Below are positions 27,943-40,700 of a stretch of 62,000 nt of DNA, piece after piece. How positions within the stretch are numbered: the stretch's first letter is position 1; the number at the start of each line of letters is the position of its first letter. The translations under genes and the position numbers were made by a program. Source of the stretch: Symbiodinium natans. Lineage: Eukaryota > Sar > Dinophyceae > Suessiales > Symbiodiniaceae. Under the pieces are notes generated by a model. The model made no database searches. It saw only the letters and a list, made by a program, of their open reading frames with translations, and had not been told where the DNA came from. The stretch is from NCBI GenBank assembly GCA_905221605.1, contig CAJNDS010000060.1, forward strand, positions 1-62,000. Direction: 5' to 3'.

Positions 27943-30039
27943 AGGTGGAGTAAGCAGGAGAGTCGTCGTCGTCTCGCCGTCGTTGTCGCAGTAGGAGAAG
28001 CAGGAGCTTTCTGGACATTGTCAGCACTAGCTGTGCGAAGGAATCACGTGTACGTTTGGCAACCACATCGGTTTCACATGCTCGCGAACATCACAGCCCC
28101 TTTTTGGAGGATTTCAAGAAGTCCCAGGGCATCGCCTGTAGCTGAGCAACCAGGGTTGCTAAGCCTAAAGCACAGAAGGGGCTGTTGCGGGTTTGGGCTG
28201 TTTGGGTTGTGGGTTCTGAGACTCAGAGAGTAGATCAGAGTGCCGTTCAGAAGACTTGCGAAATGCTAAGTTAGGCGGTTGACATATGCAGCTGTTGCAG
28301 CAGTTGATGCTTCAGCTTCAGGATCAGGGTCCCGCCTCATGCGCTGTGTCTAACAAGTGATGCTCAGAAAGAGCCTCCAACTCCAACCAGAGCTAGTTTC
28401 CGCGGACTCTCGTCATGGAGTCACTTATGGCAACACCCAGGTTTGACTACAAAAGTCTGCCAGTCTGCCACTGCCAGCAGCGAACAATCCATGTGCCCGT
28501 CAGTGGTTGTGTGTGTAGATGGCCGCCTGTTGCATTTCGTTGCGCAGCACGAAACATGGGCTGCTGCAGCTTTTGCCACCACCGTCTGGGCCCAGAGCCT
28601 CAGGCGCCGTCAGATCCTTCGACCTTAAGTTGGGACCCACATTCCCAGAAGCCTCCCCATGAACCAACAGCAACCAAAGCCATCTCTATCTACATAGAGC
28701 CCTTGAAATATAGATGCCTCCCAGCCATACATGGTCCATGCCCCGGAAGCCCTTACGTTGGACCTTCTCGGCAGGGTTCCAGGGCGTTCCAGCGCCTGAG
28801 TGGGGAGGCTCGGACACCGTGCTAGGTCTCTCGGGCTTGCTGTGACTGGGTTGGGGGGTTGAGGGATGCGGATCCCAGGAGCTTCTGGAGTTGAGGGTTT
28901 CTCTTTTGCCTGGTCTGGTGGGACGCTCGGTGCATTGGGAAGAAACGAAAGAAGGAGTGAAAGAAGCAGCGGTGGCCAGAGCACGGCTTTTTGAAGACAA
29001 GCAGGAACGACACCACCCCCCAAACCCTGAAACGCCAACCCCAACTTACAGATCTTCCGCCGGTTTCCCTGGATTCGGGCAGGGCTGCACATAGGCCGGC
29101 GGCCGGCCGGTGTGTAAAGTAGAGATGCCGGGCGTATTGAGAAGGCGTGAGGTTTAGACTTAGAGCTTGGTGTTTTGCTGTACTGGAAACGAAGCCCTCA
29201 AATCTAGACTACACCAGCTTAGGAGGGTAAGCGCTAAACCATAAACACATCAAACATAGGGTATGTTACGTGTTATTTTCCGGCACGACATGCAGCAGTT
29301 ACGGGGATTAAAGTTCTGGCGCAGGCGTGGCGAATGGGCTTTAAATAAGAGAGGGGTTGTGGGAAACAAGGGCTGAGGGTGCATGACGAAATTGTTTGGT
29401 TTGTGACAGGGTTTGTGAATGAGTGGTGGCCCCAAGCCACGGTCTAATTGCCGCAAATATCTTGTACCATCGTATCCCTCAAGCAGCATCGGTGAGTGTG
29501 CCTGGGAGGTGAGCTTTGTTCTGCGCGGCCTTGCAGGCCAAGAGCTTCTCGGCCCAAGCTGAAGTTCCGATGGCCGAAGCCTCTCCCGAAGCAAGACCTC
29601 CAATCCCTGCTTGTGGGCGCCCTTGGTGCCGCCAGCCAGTTGTTGGTGCTTTGCATTCGGATCTGCGGGTGCACCTCTGAACCCAAAATCCCCTCAACAA
29701 GCAAGAGACACAAACAAACATAGACATGCGCTCCCAGGGCTCCCATGCCCAAGGCTGCAGCTGACCTTCCCCTCCACGGCGCCGCTCCAGGAGCTTTTCG
29801 AGGCCACAGGAATTAGTCCATGAGCGTAACTCCCAAAAGCGACTCCTCATACTATTCCTACTACTGGATGCTGCCGCCGGATGGGACCCGTGTAGGTATC
29901 ACTTGAGGGCGCTCAGAGCCCAGGGCTCGCCTGCAGGCTGTGCACCAGGAGTGGAAGATCCCTTTCATGGCACAGTGGCTCGGGCCGACTTGGACTCGTG
30001 TGACGTGCAAGATGCGATTTTTTGAGTAGAGTAGGGTTT

Positions 30040-30040
<1 letters not shown>
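27943..30040. other. Stretch without a recognised gene
   Basis: No gene identified. Weak exon-like pieces lie at 29560-29690 (KLKFRWPKPLPKQDLQSLLV) and 29837-29905 (SDSSYYSYYWMLPPDGTRVG), both + strand, with no family match. Confidence 0.4.

Positions 30041-30042
<2 letters not shown>

Positions 30043-30081
<39 letters not shown>
30043..30081. repeat. GA dinucleotide repeat
   Basis: About 19 GA units. Confidence 0.97.
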
Positions 30082-30085
<4 letters not shown>

Positions 30086-30170
30086 GGTCTAAATCGGGAC
30101 CCCTCACCGGACCGCAAACCGCTGGGCCGTCGTGGCCGGGGGCCCCCCTCACCCGGGGTCCTCGTAAGGG

Positions 30171-30236
30171 AGGAGGAGAAGAAGAAGAAGAAGAAGAAGA
30201 AGAAGAAGAAGAAGAAGAAGAAGAAGAAGAAGAAGA
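30171..30236. repeat. GAA trinucleotide repeat
   Basis: About 20 GAA units after an AGG start; reads poly-Glu on +. Confidence 0.97.
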
Positions 30237-30429
30237 TGGAGGGCTCGTAAATGCCGTTCTTTCAAGTTCCAGAACCGGCAAGCTTTCGGATTGCCAACCG
30301 CGTGGACTCGTGTGACAAAAACATCAATCCAGTCAGTGCAGCAGAGCGCAAGCTTGCCATATATCCCACGGTTCTTCAGCCGAAGGAGGAGACAGCGGAG
30401 AGAATGCAGGCATGCCTCTAGCAGGAATG

Positions 30430-30678
30430 ACCCCAACCCCGAACAGCTTCCAAGATGAAGGATGTAGTTTGTGCGGGTCGTCGCTCTTATCGGAAGACTC
30501 CACGACCCGCCAGTACCGGCAAATTCGGAATAGCCGTGTTTGGGGTAACACAGTGGGTACTAAAAGTCGTTTGTTGCAACGCGCGACGGCCTGGATTTTG
30601 CCTGCCATGCGCTTGCTGGAAGGCCGTGGCGAGAGAGGTTTCGCTGTTGTAGCCCGATGGCTGAACTTGGAACAATGA
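30430..30678 (+). CDS. Possible exon, function unknown
   Basis: Open + frame reading GCSLCGSSLLSEDSTTRQYR, NSRVWGNTVGTKSRLLQRAT and AWILPAMRLLEGRGERGFAV, ending in WLNLEQ and a stop at 30676-30678. A CxxC pair starts it. Composition is protein-like, but no family or neighbouring exon was identified, and an alternative + frame is equally long. Confidence 0.25.
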   Translation, partial: TPTPNSFQDEGCSLCGSSLLSEDSTTRQYRQIRNSRVWGNTVGTKSRLLQRATAWILPAMRLLEGRGERGFAVVARWLNLEQ

Positions 30679-30679
30679 G

Positions 30680-32600
30680 CAGTGAGCACCGCAGCCTTGC
30701 TAAGGCAGTTCATCAGGGACAGCGCAGCTCAGCGGCAGAGCAAGCATGACCGGAGTCAAGCAGCTCCTGACATCCTCTTGAAAACTTCCCAGCTCTAGGT
30801 TTCCTTCACCACACTCCTAACCGTCCTAGCCGTCCTGAGCCTCCAGGGCCCCAGACACGAAATGCATGAGCCTTAAGTTGCACTTTGCAAAGTTTGCGGT
30901 CAAGCTCAGCTCGCACTCGCTGTGCATCAGGAAGTCCTTTCCTCCACGTCAGAGACGCCGATCGGCCGGGCTCTGCAGCTTCCTGATGGCGGCGACGTGG
31001 TGCTCGGGCTGCACTTTATGGCGGTCGGGTTTGAGGTTCACAAGGTTTAGGGTACATGAGAGGTTATCGCGCAGCCGTGCGGACATATCGTGAGCTTGCA
31101 AGGCTTGCAGTGCTGCATGAGCGCTTTCCTGGTTCTCCTCTGCCCCCTGTCTCCCTGCCCAGCTGCCTGCCTCAGGAACTCACCTGCATTCGACACTTGC
31201 CTGCAGATCTTGCCAGTCCAGTACGGAAACCCGTTCAAGTGGTGTGTCATGAAGCCTTGGGCTGCGAAGCCCTTAGCCCATAGGGGCCCTCTTCGCAGGG
31301 CCTTCTTAGGAACCTCGTTATGGACCCATAAAAAAGCCCCACTGATAGGGGCCCTCCATGTTTAAAGTTTAACAGGTCAGCAGCTGCCGCCGGCTGTGCA
31401 GCATGCCGTGGACCTCAGGCAAGTTGCAGTCTTTCGCAGTCTTGGAACGGATGGCTCAGTTGCACTTCTACTTCTACTGCACTTTCCAGGTCACAGGGCT
31501 GCTGTGACGCAAGGCTTAGGCTTTGGGCTCGGGTTCGGGCTGTTGCGGCTTATGTTTTTGAGCAAGTCTCGGGGCCGGTCGCTTATGATAGGGTCGAGTT
31601 CTTGAAATGGGGTGGGCTGAAAACAGGAATGGGCTGTAATGGGATCATGGCATCTTCAGAATCAGGATCTGGAGCGCACTGGCCGGTAATTTCTTCCCAT
31701 ATTGATCATAGGTTTCGAGTGTCGCATGTTGTCGTGTTGGTGCTCGCGGCCTTGGGCAGAAGGACAGACTGCGTGGCTCCCACGCACGTGCCGCGTTTGT
31801 CTTTCCAGCGTACATTGGCACTTTCCGGACCATTTGGGTCGTACTGCCTTGTAGTTGGAAGCTCCGACGCTTGTCTGGATGCCGCATCGCGAGCCAAGCT
31901 CGAAACCGGTTGAAATTGAGAGGTCAACACGAATCGTGTCGGTCTCCTCAGTGGGTGTCAGCCCACCCGTTTCGGGCTCTCAGACACTCCAGTTGTGACA
32001 AGGCCCACCCTCCATGGTTGCCCAACCTGCGAAGGTCCGCAAATGTTCCACTCCCTCAACGGGTAGACGTCGGGAGCGGCGGCGGCCACGCGCATACTAG
32101 TTCAATCTCAGGCATTTTGTAGCGGAAAGGTTGAATCCAGTGGTGGTTCCATTACACCATTCCTTTCTCGGATTTAGGCAGGGCTCGCGGGGTTGAAAGG
32201 CAGAACATCCACAAACGCAGGCTGATGCAAGCTGCCGCGGGAGGCCGGGGATGCTCGTTTGAGAGATGTCAAAGAGCGCGAGCTTGGGTTTACAGGCTCA
32301 GGGTATTCGGGCCCCTGGGCAGTTTGGGACAGGGTCTTGGCGGCTCGACTCCATGCTGGATGCCGCCTAAACATGTCCAAAGGGATGTAAAGGGGCTATG
32401 TGTGGCCAGGGGAATTGGAGTTCAGCGGGGGTTCCGAAGGTTGTTCAGAACTCAACAAGGGCCCAGTCCGACTTGCTCGTACCCCAAAGAAGCTGCACCC
32501 TCGCATGGTTTCAGCAGTGCTTCAGCACTCTTATTAACTGGGATCTCTTCACTACGGCGCGTGTCGAGTTTACAGTGTATACAGTTCGGGCATTGTCCTT
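30680..32600. other. Stretch without a recognised gene
   Basis: Nothing supported. Small ORFs on both strands have no conserved motifs. Confidence 0.5.
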
Positions 32601-33714
32601 CAGCGCGGGAAGGTCTCCATGACGGCATGCGGGCGGCCTTGGCTGCAGGGGCGCGGCCGGGTGGGCTTGCGACACCGGAGGCGATCGCCCAACACGAAGC
32701 CCAAGCCCCCAAAGCGTCCGGGCATGTCTGGGTACATTTTTGTAAAAGTTGCCCGTCCGAGGCCTCTCCGTGCGAGCTCTCCGCACCCTCACCGCTGCAG
32801 GCTTAGCCCGTGCAGGGTTTTGAAGTTTTCAAGTCAGGCGACCTTTGGGTTTGTCAACGAAGGTCGTTTAGCACGGCGCTCCTGCAACACAGAAAGGTGG
32901 CACTGGAGCTTGCCAGTGGCTGTAAGTCTTTGAGAGAGCCGCTTCAGCATCAGGAATCAAACGATGGAAGACTCAGGGTTCAGGGCCTGTGGACATCCGA
33001 GCTGACTACCAGGAAGTTCGGGAAAGTGATTTGCTTACCTGACTCATCGAAACGCTGGAGTCCGCTTACTATGTCTGCCCAAATGAACGGACTCGTCAGA
33101 TCGCCCGAGCCCTTGGGGACAACGTTGGTGCCGAGCTGCTGTTGAATGCCGGTGCGCCAGACGGCATCTGGATGAGATTGAAGTAGGCACATTGAGGCAG
33201 TCCAGGGCGTAACCGCGGGCAACGCTTGCCAAGGATTCTGGTTTTCTGGAGGGAGAGGAGCTGCTGGTAGAGTAGCTAATGTGTTTCAACTCCCAAACGA
33301 GGCCCAACTGTAACTACTCCTGGGGTGCATGACATGGACTGGAGGGTTTTTGTCTGCCTCTCTGGATTTGAGCCTTGCTTCGTTCAGGTGCCGAAGAGGA
33401 CCTTGATGAGATTGCGCAACGTGACTCGCAGGCACGGTTCGGGGAGGGGGGCGCAGTTGTTCAGATGTGGAACGGACGCACATGTTTCAGAAGGTCGTGG
33501 TTAGCGTGGGCGTGGCTTGTACGAAAACCCATGCAGAGAGAGTTCGATTCTCAAACACATCAATGCTAAGCTCTCAGCCAAGCCGACACGACACGAGGAA
33601 TTTCCGAACATTCGCCGGGCGTTTGCCGCCAGGCGGGGCCAATCGAGTACTGTAAGGTCAGGGTTTGTGAGTATGGATTCTGCAGGCGTTGCATTCGTTT
33701 TGTCAGTCGCAGTG

Positions 33715-33758
<44 letters not shown>

Positions 33759-36142
33759 TGTGGGGGTCTCCCCCTATGCCCAGCAGAAGAAGAAGAATGT
33801 GTGAGTGCGAGTGCGCTTGCCTTGGTCTGCAGCCGGCCTGACACTACTTTCAAGAGCATTCAAAGCCACAGCCCTGCAATTCGAGGAACCTCGGTGCCGT
33901 GGTTCGGTGTCTGGCGCGCGGGGAGGCGATCGGTTGCGGGGGTGCCGGTGTGCCGGCTCTAGTCACTCTAGTCTAGTCAAGCCATGTCACTCTAGTCAAG
34001 CTTGATGTTCGGCTGACGAAGGGATCAGACCCTCAGGATGTCAACACCTGGCTGCGACGTGGGGATGGAGTCCAAGACACCTCAGGCGCGAGCGATGGCT
34101 TTCAGAGGTTTTCAGGTTCTGGCCGGCAGGGGAACGTGGCGTTGTATTGGTCTCTGTTGCGGGGTGGCTGATGTCACGACCCAACCCTGTCTGGTTTGGC
34201 CTGTTATTGAGGCGGCACACCTTTACATGCCTGCTGTGCCCAGCATCCCGTTGGCATCAAGCGTGAGTCTGAAGCCATGGGCCACATGTAACTGCATTGG
34301 ACGGTTTATCCAGGTCATTACCAGGGCTCCGCATGTGCCGGCGAGAGCCGAAGCACAAACCATGGCTGGCCCCCGTACTTCTACCCAACGTTTGCCAGTG
34401 CTTCAAGAAAACCCTTCCGATTTCTTGCTTTTGCTCCCCTCCTCACCCCCTCCCCCTCCCACACAGCCCAGGCACAAGCTCCCTGGCGCGGCTGCAGTCG
34501 TTGCCTTGCTGTGCAACCTGCGGGCACAGGGGGAGGGAGATGTGAGAAATTGAGTTGGGTACTTCCGAGCTACGGTGGAATTTCCTCCAGTTCTCTCAGA
34601 CGTTTCCCAGTGGGGATGTAAAAGAATCTTGGGGTTGCTGTTGAGCGATTATTGACATATGAGGTGCTGGGTAGGGACGCTATGGAAAACCAGGCCCAGG
34701 CTGTGAAGAGAGGCCGAGGATCCTCAATCAGATGGCACTGTCCCATCGGAGGCCGACGTGAATGCTGGAGATAGCGAAGGCGACTCACCTCTCGCCCATG
34801 CTCGTGGCTCTACGGCATGCCAGATTTTGATTCTCCGACCTCATGCGCAGGGCATGTCATGTTCAGGTGTAAGTCTGGGAGATTTTCACTTCACAGGCTC
34901 AAGTGCATCGTGGGCCGGGGACAGGGGTTTGGGTGGGTGGGATTGGGACTTGGCTCAGTTTCCGCTAGCCTTGTCAGGGTCTAGGGGTACTCAAACTACC
35001 CAATCTTGTCCCAGCACTAGTCCGCAGAAGAAGAGAGAGTCGACGACATAGCTCGGGGGAGCCGCAGTGTCACCGAGAATCTGGGTCAACACGACTCAAC
35101 CGGTCAACAGACAGGGGACACCGTGTGCCCAGAGCGCGCGGATTGGCCCCCATGCCGTCTGAGGAGAGGAAGAAGAAAGGAAGGAAAGACTGAGAAAATA
35201 ACAGTAGTCATTAATCGCTGCGCGAAAAGTCATTGCGGCCGCGTTCCGCGACTGCAGGCCGAGTACGCCCGAGTACGCCCGAGTACGCCCGAGTACGCCC
35301 GAGTGCGCCCGAGTACGTCCGAGTACGCCCGAGTACGCCCGAGTACGCCCGAGTCATACCCGGTCATACCCGGTCATACCGTCCCGTGGTTTTCCGCAGT
35401 CGCGGTTTCCCGTCACAGTGCGATTAGTCGCCCAAGGCTACTTCGGCGCCAAGGCCGGCCCCACTGACTTCTGTGTCTGAAGCTTTGGACATCTTGGGGT
35501 TTGGGTTCTGGGCGTGGGCTCAGGGATGAAAAAAACGCTGAAAGACGGCTTTGGCGTGTTTGAGGGCAGTAGGATCATTAGGACCAGATGTCGTAGGCTT
35601 CGAGCGTTAGGGTTGCAAGTTCCAGGGCCTAGACCGTGTTCTTTCACAAGTCGTGCTTCTACAGGCACTGCAGCAATTCCCCTACCACCACCGTACTTCC
35701 TCCCCTGAAGGAGTCTTCATACCCTGCAGTGAGTTCGTAGCATAGAAAATCTTTGTAAGGATGAGAGAGGAGCGCAGAACTGCGCCGGAGACGGGGAACC
35801 TCTTAATCTTCTTCTTCCTCCTCTTCCTCTTCTTCTTCTTCTCTTCTTTTTCTCTGCTTCTTCTTCTTCTTCTTCTTCGACAAGGCTTGGGGAGTTTCAG
35901 GGGCCCCTCGCGCGAGAGCGCGCCCAAGTGCCCCCCAGCTGCTAGAACCACTTACCTGGTACCGTTCGGCCCACTACTCACCCTGGGGGTCCACAGTGTG
36001 CGAGGGATGCTACTCCGGCCTCTTTTCCTCTTCCCTCCTTCCAGCGCCCACAACCCCCTCTCGCTCTCCCTCTGTCTCTGCCTCTGCCTCTGCCTCTGCC
36101 TCTGTCTCTGTCTCTGTCTCTGTCTCTGTCTCTGTCTCTCTC

Positions 36143-36183
<41 letters not shown>

Positions 36184-36333
36184 CTCTTCTCTAAGAACGG
36201 CTTAACAGCTTGGCACCAAACGAGCCATCGAGACCCAAGTTTTGCAGAGGAGATGGAGGAGCTGCTGAGGGCACAAGGGGCGCAGCTCCGGGGGCCCTAC
36301 TACCAGTGCCTGGGAGACAAGAGCAGGAGTTGA
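32600..36333 (+). CDS. Possible multi-exon gene with ankyrin-like segments
   Basis: Scattered + strand exon-like pieces, most with AG acceptors: 32605-32725 (HDGMRAALAAGARPGGLATP), 33047-33185 (NERTRQIARALGDNVGAELL then LNAGAPDGIWMRLK), 33390-33443 (AEEDLDEIAQRDSQ, with a CAG|GC donor), 33520-33650 (SILKHINAKLSAKPTRHEEF), 34740-34825 (EADVNAGDSEGDSPLAHAR) and a terminal piece 36239-36333 (EEMEELLRAQGAQLRGPYYQ then CLGDKSRS and TGA). A-D-V-N-A-x-D-x-x-G-x-x-P-L-A-H-A is an ankyrin signature, and the A/ELLLNAGAP and MEELLRAQGA pieces also suit ankyrin helices. The segments may belong to one gene, but exon linkage is inferred from order and strand only. Confidence 0.35.
33720..33757. repeat. GA dinucleotide repeat
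   Basis: About 18 GA units. Confidence 0.97.
35261..35380 (+). repeat. 10-bp minisatellite
   Basis: Nine units of GAGTACGCCC with two point variants, running into three CGGTCATACC-type units that keep the same 10-base period. Confidence 0.97.
35807..35878. repeat. CTT/CTC-rich microsatellite
   Basis: Imperfect CTTCTT and CCTCTT units; complement of the GAA type at 30171. Confidence 0.9.
36061..36181. repeat. CTCTGC/TCTGTC hexamers passing into CT repeat
   Basis: Ordered switch from CTCTGC to TCTGTC hexamers and then pure CT, a compound pyrimidine tract about 60 bases before a possible terminal exon. Confidence 0.95.
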
Positions 36334-36339
36334 TGTTTG

Positions 36340-37760
36340 GATGATCGGATGTGTGTTTGGGCACGGGTTGAAAGCGCAAAAAGAATAGGCTGAGGTGGAG
36401 GCTCTGGCATTTCCAGTTGAGTCCACACAACCAGTAGCCCAGAGCAAAAAAAAGACAGACGGGCATTGTCTGTGCCCTCGCAGGCCTGGAAGGGCTGGGC
36501 CTGAATCCTGGCCTCCCTCCATGTTCGGAGCTCCTGTTTGTCTCCCCTGTGTCTCCCACCTGTCCTGGCCCTGCTGTTGCTAAAGTGTTTGTGGGGTCAT
36601 CCCGTGGCAAAAGAAGCGTGTCCAGGAAGTCAACTAATTTAGAAGGAGGTAGGGGAGGGAGAGCTGTGAATGTAACTGGGGTTGTATTCCACTTTGGCAT
36701 CAAACCAGAACCCGCAATGGCTGAATTAAAGATGTACTTCGTGGGATACTCCCTAAACACCGGGCGGGGGGGCGGGGGGGCTTGAAACCACGATCCTGCC
36801 AACCGAGCAAGACAGACCATCTTGGCTCGTGCATGCCTAGGTTTGGCTGGCTCCAGCAGCGGCGCTAGCCCTCGGAGACATTCTCAGACAAGTTCCCGAA
36901 CATTTTCTGTACTCTTAGACCTGGCTGTAGGGGGTTTGGGGTGGGGTGCGTGATTTGGAAGATAGCAGGTAGCAGAGATAGGAACCCTCAAGGATGCCGT
37001 TTCGTGGATCGTCGAACCTTAAGGGAAAAGACGCTCTCCGCCATCCGCTCTTGCTGACACTTTGCCGACACGGCCTTGCAAGAACCGGCGCGCGGAGCCA
37101 AAAGGAGTGCGTCGAGAGCCAAGCGGAGTGTAATTACTTGCAGGGCCGGAACTACGATGCATGAACACCTCGACTTTCAACAGTAGGGGACTAGCTGCGA
37201 AACTTGAGTGTTCAGAGGTTAGAGGTTTCCAAGCAGCTCTGCAACGATAGCTTGCGAGTGGGGTTGATGGAAGAAGAGGCCAGGCACGCGGAGATGCCTC
37301 TCAAGTGTAGGGTCCCAAACTTGAAATCCTGCCCTGAAACCGCCAGCCGTTGTAGGTGCTGACGGCCTCAAACATCCCAGCGTGCGAAAGCTAGGAACGC
37401 GAATGTTTTATAAAACGTATATTAGCCCTTGTTATACCGCCATGCCAGCTTCACTGTAATCGACCGGACCTCCGAATTGCTCCTGCGAGCCTAGGACCTC
37501 TCGAAGGACAAGTTGGCCGGGGCCCAAGCCTGGTGGGGTACTTCCTGTACGAGGGTTTAGCCACGTCCAGTGTTTAAGCTTCAAGCAAAAAGCCTCAATC
37601 CCAAAACCATCGCCCCCCATGCATTGGCATGGATGGCGGCATGCACAGCTTTCGAATCTATGCCACGATGCTGCAGAAGGGGTCGCATCGCCGTGCGGAG
37701 TGGCAACCCCAACCCGAGAGTGAGAGCCCAACCCGTGGCAAAAATCATTACGTCCGACCG
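36340..37760. other. Stretch without a recognised gene upstream of the HSP70 exons
   Basis: Searched for HSP70 N-terminal boxes (GTTNSC, TTPSVV, ITVPAYF, NEPTAAA, DLGGGT); none seen. One + segment at 36660-36770 (FHFGIKPEPAMAELKMYFVG) is exon-like but unrecognised. Confidence 0.45.
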
Positions 37761-37762
37761 AG

Positions 37763-40700
37763 GCCCTCCAGCGTTTGCGTGAGGCAGCGGAGACAGCCGG
37801 CGGCCAAGGAGTTGGTGGATTGGAGTTTCGGGGAGTGCGAGGCCACGTCAGGTCAACCGTCTACTTTCAGAGAAACTGGTGGTCAACCCGTTGATCCTCC
37901 ACGACACACACAGTAGGATTCATGAGACCCATCTGGCATCTTATGAGAAATGCGCATCGTCCCGGATTCACAAAGTTTTGAGGGTGACTTTGGCGGGGGT
38001 TTCGCGGCGCTGGAACGACGATTGAGGGCCCTGACAGGCATGCCCTCGCTTGCTCTCCAAACACCCCGAAATCTGGTTTCTGGAGGCAGCAGTAATTCGC
38101 ATTTTGCTGCTGCAGGCCAAGATCGAGTTGTCCAGTAAAGTGCAGCCTGGCGCCCAGGGGACCTGTCGTCCACATGCATCCTAGCTTCTTCAAGTCGTGA
38201 TGAGAACGAACCGCCTCTTCCAGCTCAGCCGCAAGCAAAACCCGAAAGCCCGAAAGCAACGGGAGTGCGCAACAGTCATCTTGCGGACCCTGTGCCTGGA
38301 CCATGGCGGGTCATGCAGACTTCTTCCGTCTGGCAGTCCGTAAGAGTTTTCAACAGTTGCCTGTCCACATGGAACAGCAACAAGTTGAAAGCACAATTCA
38401 TGGTAGCATGCTAGCTGGGAGTCGGCTTTTGTTGATCCCAATTCCGGTCGCCCACAATAGCTTTTACCGCAATTGCCCAGTCGTTAATCCTCGAGCACGG
38501 ACTAGATTTGGATAGCCATCAACAAATCCCATGCAAGGACGGATGTCAACCTTCCTTTCATCACCGCGGACCAGTCGGGCCCGAAGCACCTGAACATTCA
38601 GCTCTCCCGGCTGGAGCCTGAGCTGGGAAGGGGCGCCAGTAAATGTCCAATAGGCTCGCATCTTTTTTTGTTGGCATGTGGCAGGTGCGAGGCGGAGCCC
38701 AGAGAGTAGCACAAGGAAAAAGTACTGTAAATGCCTGCCTTGCCCCGCGCGTATCGACCGTTATGTTTGTGAGCACCAACCGGGAGTTGCGCAAGTTCAC
38801 AAGTAATGGGCGAAGTGATGGGTTAATCAGGTAAATCACCTGAGATAGGAGGAGGCATCAGGTTTAGTGTGCATGGTGACATCCACGCCCTACCAGATAC
38901 AGACAAATCGGTGTAGGTACTGTATAACACCGCTTCCCGCGCCCAAAATATTAAGCAGCGTGTTAGCTGCTTGGCCTTCTCAGACCCGGAGGTCGAAACT
39001 GGAGCAGCTCGTCGATCCGTTGCTCTCCCGGACCAAGAACCCATGTGAGGCCTGCAACAAGGCGCGCCCGCCGCTCTCGAATCCCTTCTTGGGGGCGGAG
39101 TTGGAGAGTTGTTCACCTCTATGGCTGCTTGAGGATGCCGGCGTCAAACCCGACGAGCAGGGGGCTTGGAGACTGCTCTTGCGACATTCCCCGTATCCTT
39201 TAGCGCCTTGATTTTCCTTTGTCATGCTTTGCCAAGTGCATTGTTGAGTAGGCCCGTAGCTGCTGTTTGGTGGCACGCAATGAGGTGAGATCACAAGAAT
39301 CGTCCAAAGACCCAAAGAACTAGAGTCAGATATTGGTGGCTCCCCCATGAGCTTGCCTGAGGTGGGTGTCTGAGCTTATCTTCAACCAATGAAATCAGAT
39401 TCAACAAGCTACCGCGACTGGCGGTCTTCGAACTCATAAAGTGCGGGACGTGGGGCGTTTCTTTAGAATCGCTCGACCTGCACAGATTGCCAGGATCAAT
39501 GAGGTCCTCCTTGTCGGAGGCATGACTCGCATGCCAAAGGCGGGGGCCGGCAGGGGTTCTCACATGTTTGATGAGGCATCCTATAGTTGGTTCAACATTC
39601 TGAAACGCCACTCCGCGGGCTTGAGCTTTTGGTTTCTCAGAAGTCGGCAGCATCTGTCCTTTTTTGTTTAGAAAGACAAGCAGTCACCCTTGTGAATTAA
39701 CCGTGTTCAAAGCGTTGATAAACTTGAGAGGACCCTGCCGCAATCATTCATAGCACGCTCAGTCGGACCTCTAAATCCATCTGCGAGATGTTTTCTTTTG
39801 TGGTGGAGTCTCCGTTGCGCGTTAGGGCTGAGTCCGGGCACCTGGTATGTGCACGGGTGGATGTCTGTGGTTATCTACCTCACGAGATGCTAAAGGGGGG
39901 AAGGTTCGAATTTCTGCACATAGTGCCTTGAATTATTGTAACTTGAGGCCGTTGGTCATATCAGCAGCCCCTAGCTGGACCTGCCTGATGGGAGGTCACC
40001 GAGCTGGTGCGTTCGATCTATGGCCTGCGGCTCAGATCGGCTCAGTGCCTCACTAGTTGGGGGGCCCAGGAGTTGCCGGGATTTCGGCTTCGGAGCTGCA
40101 GTCCACGAACTTGAAGAAGATGTTCAGATATGTTCAGACAACAGCTTTCCCAGGCATGGCAACAGATTAGACAACGCCGCATGCACGCAAAGGCTCGACA
40201 GGAAGTAAAAAAAACCCGAGGCAAAGACCCCTCGAAGGCGGTGAACCCGGACGAGGCCGTGGCCATGGGTGCTGCCATTCAGGCCGGAAGGGATCTGCAA
40301 AGGACTCGGTGGTATGCGGCAGAATCGGAATGCAGATGTCTTCTTCGGGCACAGGGCGGTGTCCTGAAGGGTGACGTGAAGGATGTGCTTTTGTTGGCCC
40401 GTGCCTCAGATTTCATGCCAGGCAGCATCGGACAAAGTGATCGTTGAAAGAGGGGCAAACGCAAGAGGCGTTACTCCATTCCACTCCAGAGTCCCTTATC
40501 GGGCCTTACCGTTTTCGGTTACCAGCCACGGTGCATCACCGGGCTTTGACCTATAACGGTATATAAGCTTGCATGGTTGCAGCAGCTCTCCGAAGTGGTC
40601 TGCACCTCTCCTAGAGTTGTGCCAGGATGTGACTCCCCTGTCGCTGGGCATCGAGACGCTGGGAGGCGTTTTCACCCGTCTGATCAACAGGAATACGCAG

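Noticed and set aside
33535-33560. GAGAGTTCGATTCTC, like a tRNA T-arm
   Set aside because: No acceptor, D or anticodon arm can be drawn around it, and it lies in a protein-like segment.
36191-36820. 209-codon minus ORF
   Set aside because: It overlaps a better + strand terminal exon, is Pro/Leu/Ser-rich without motifs and reads through pyrimidine repeats.
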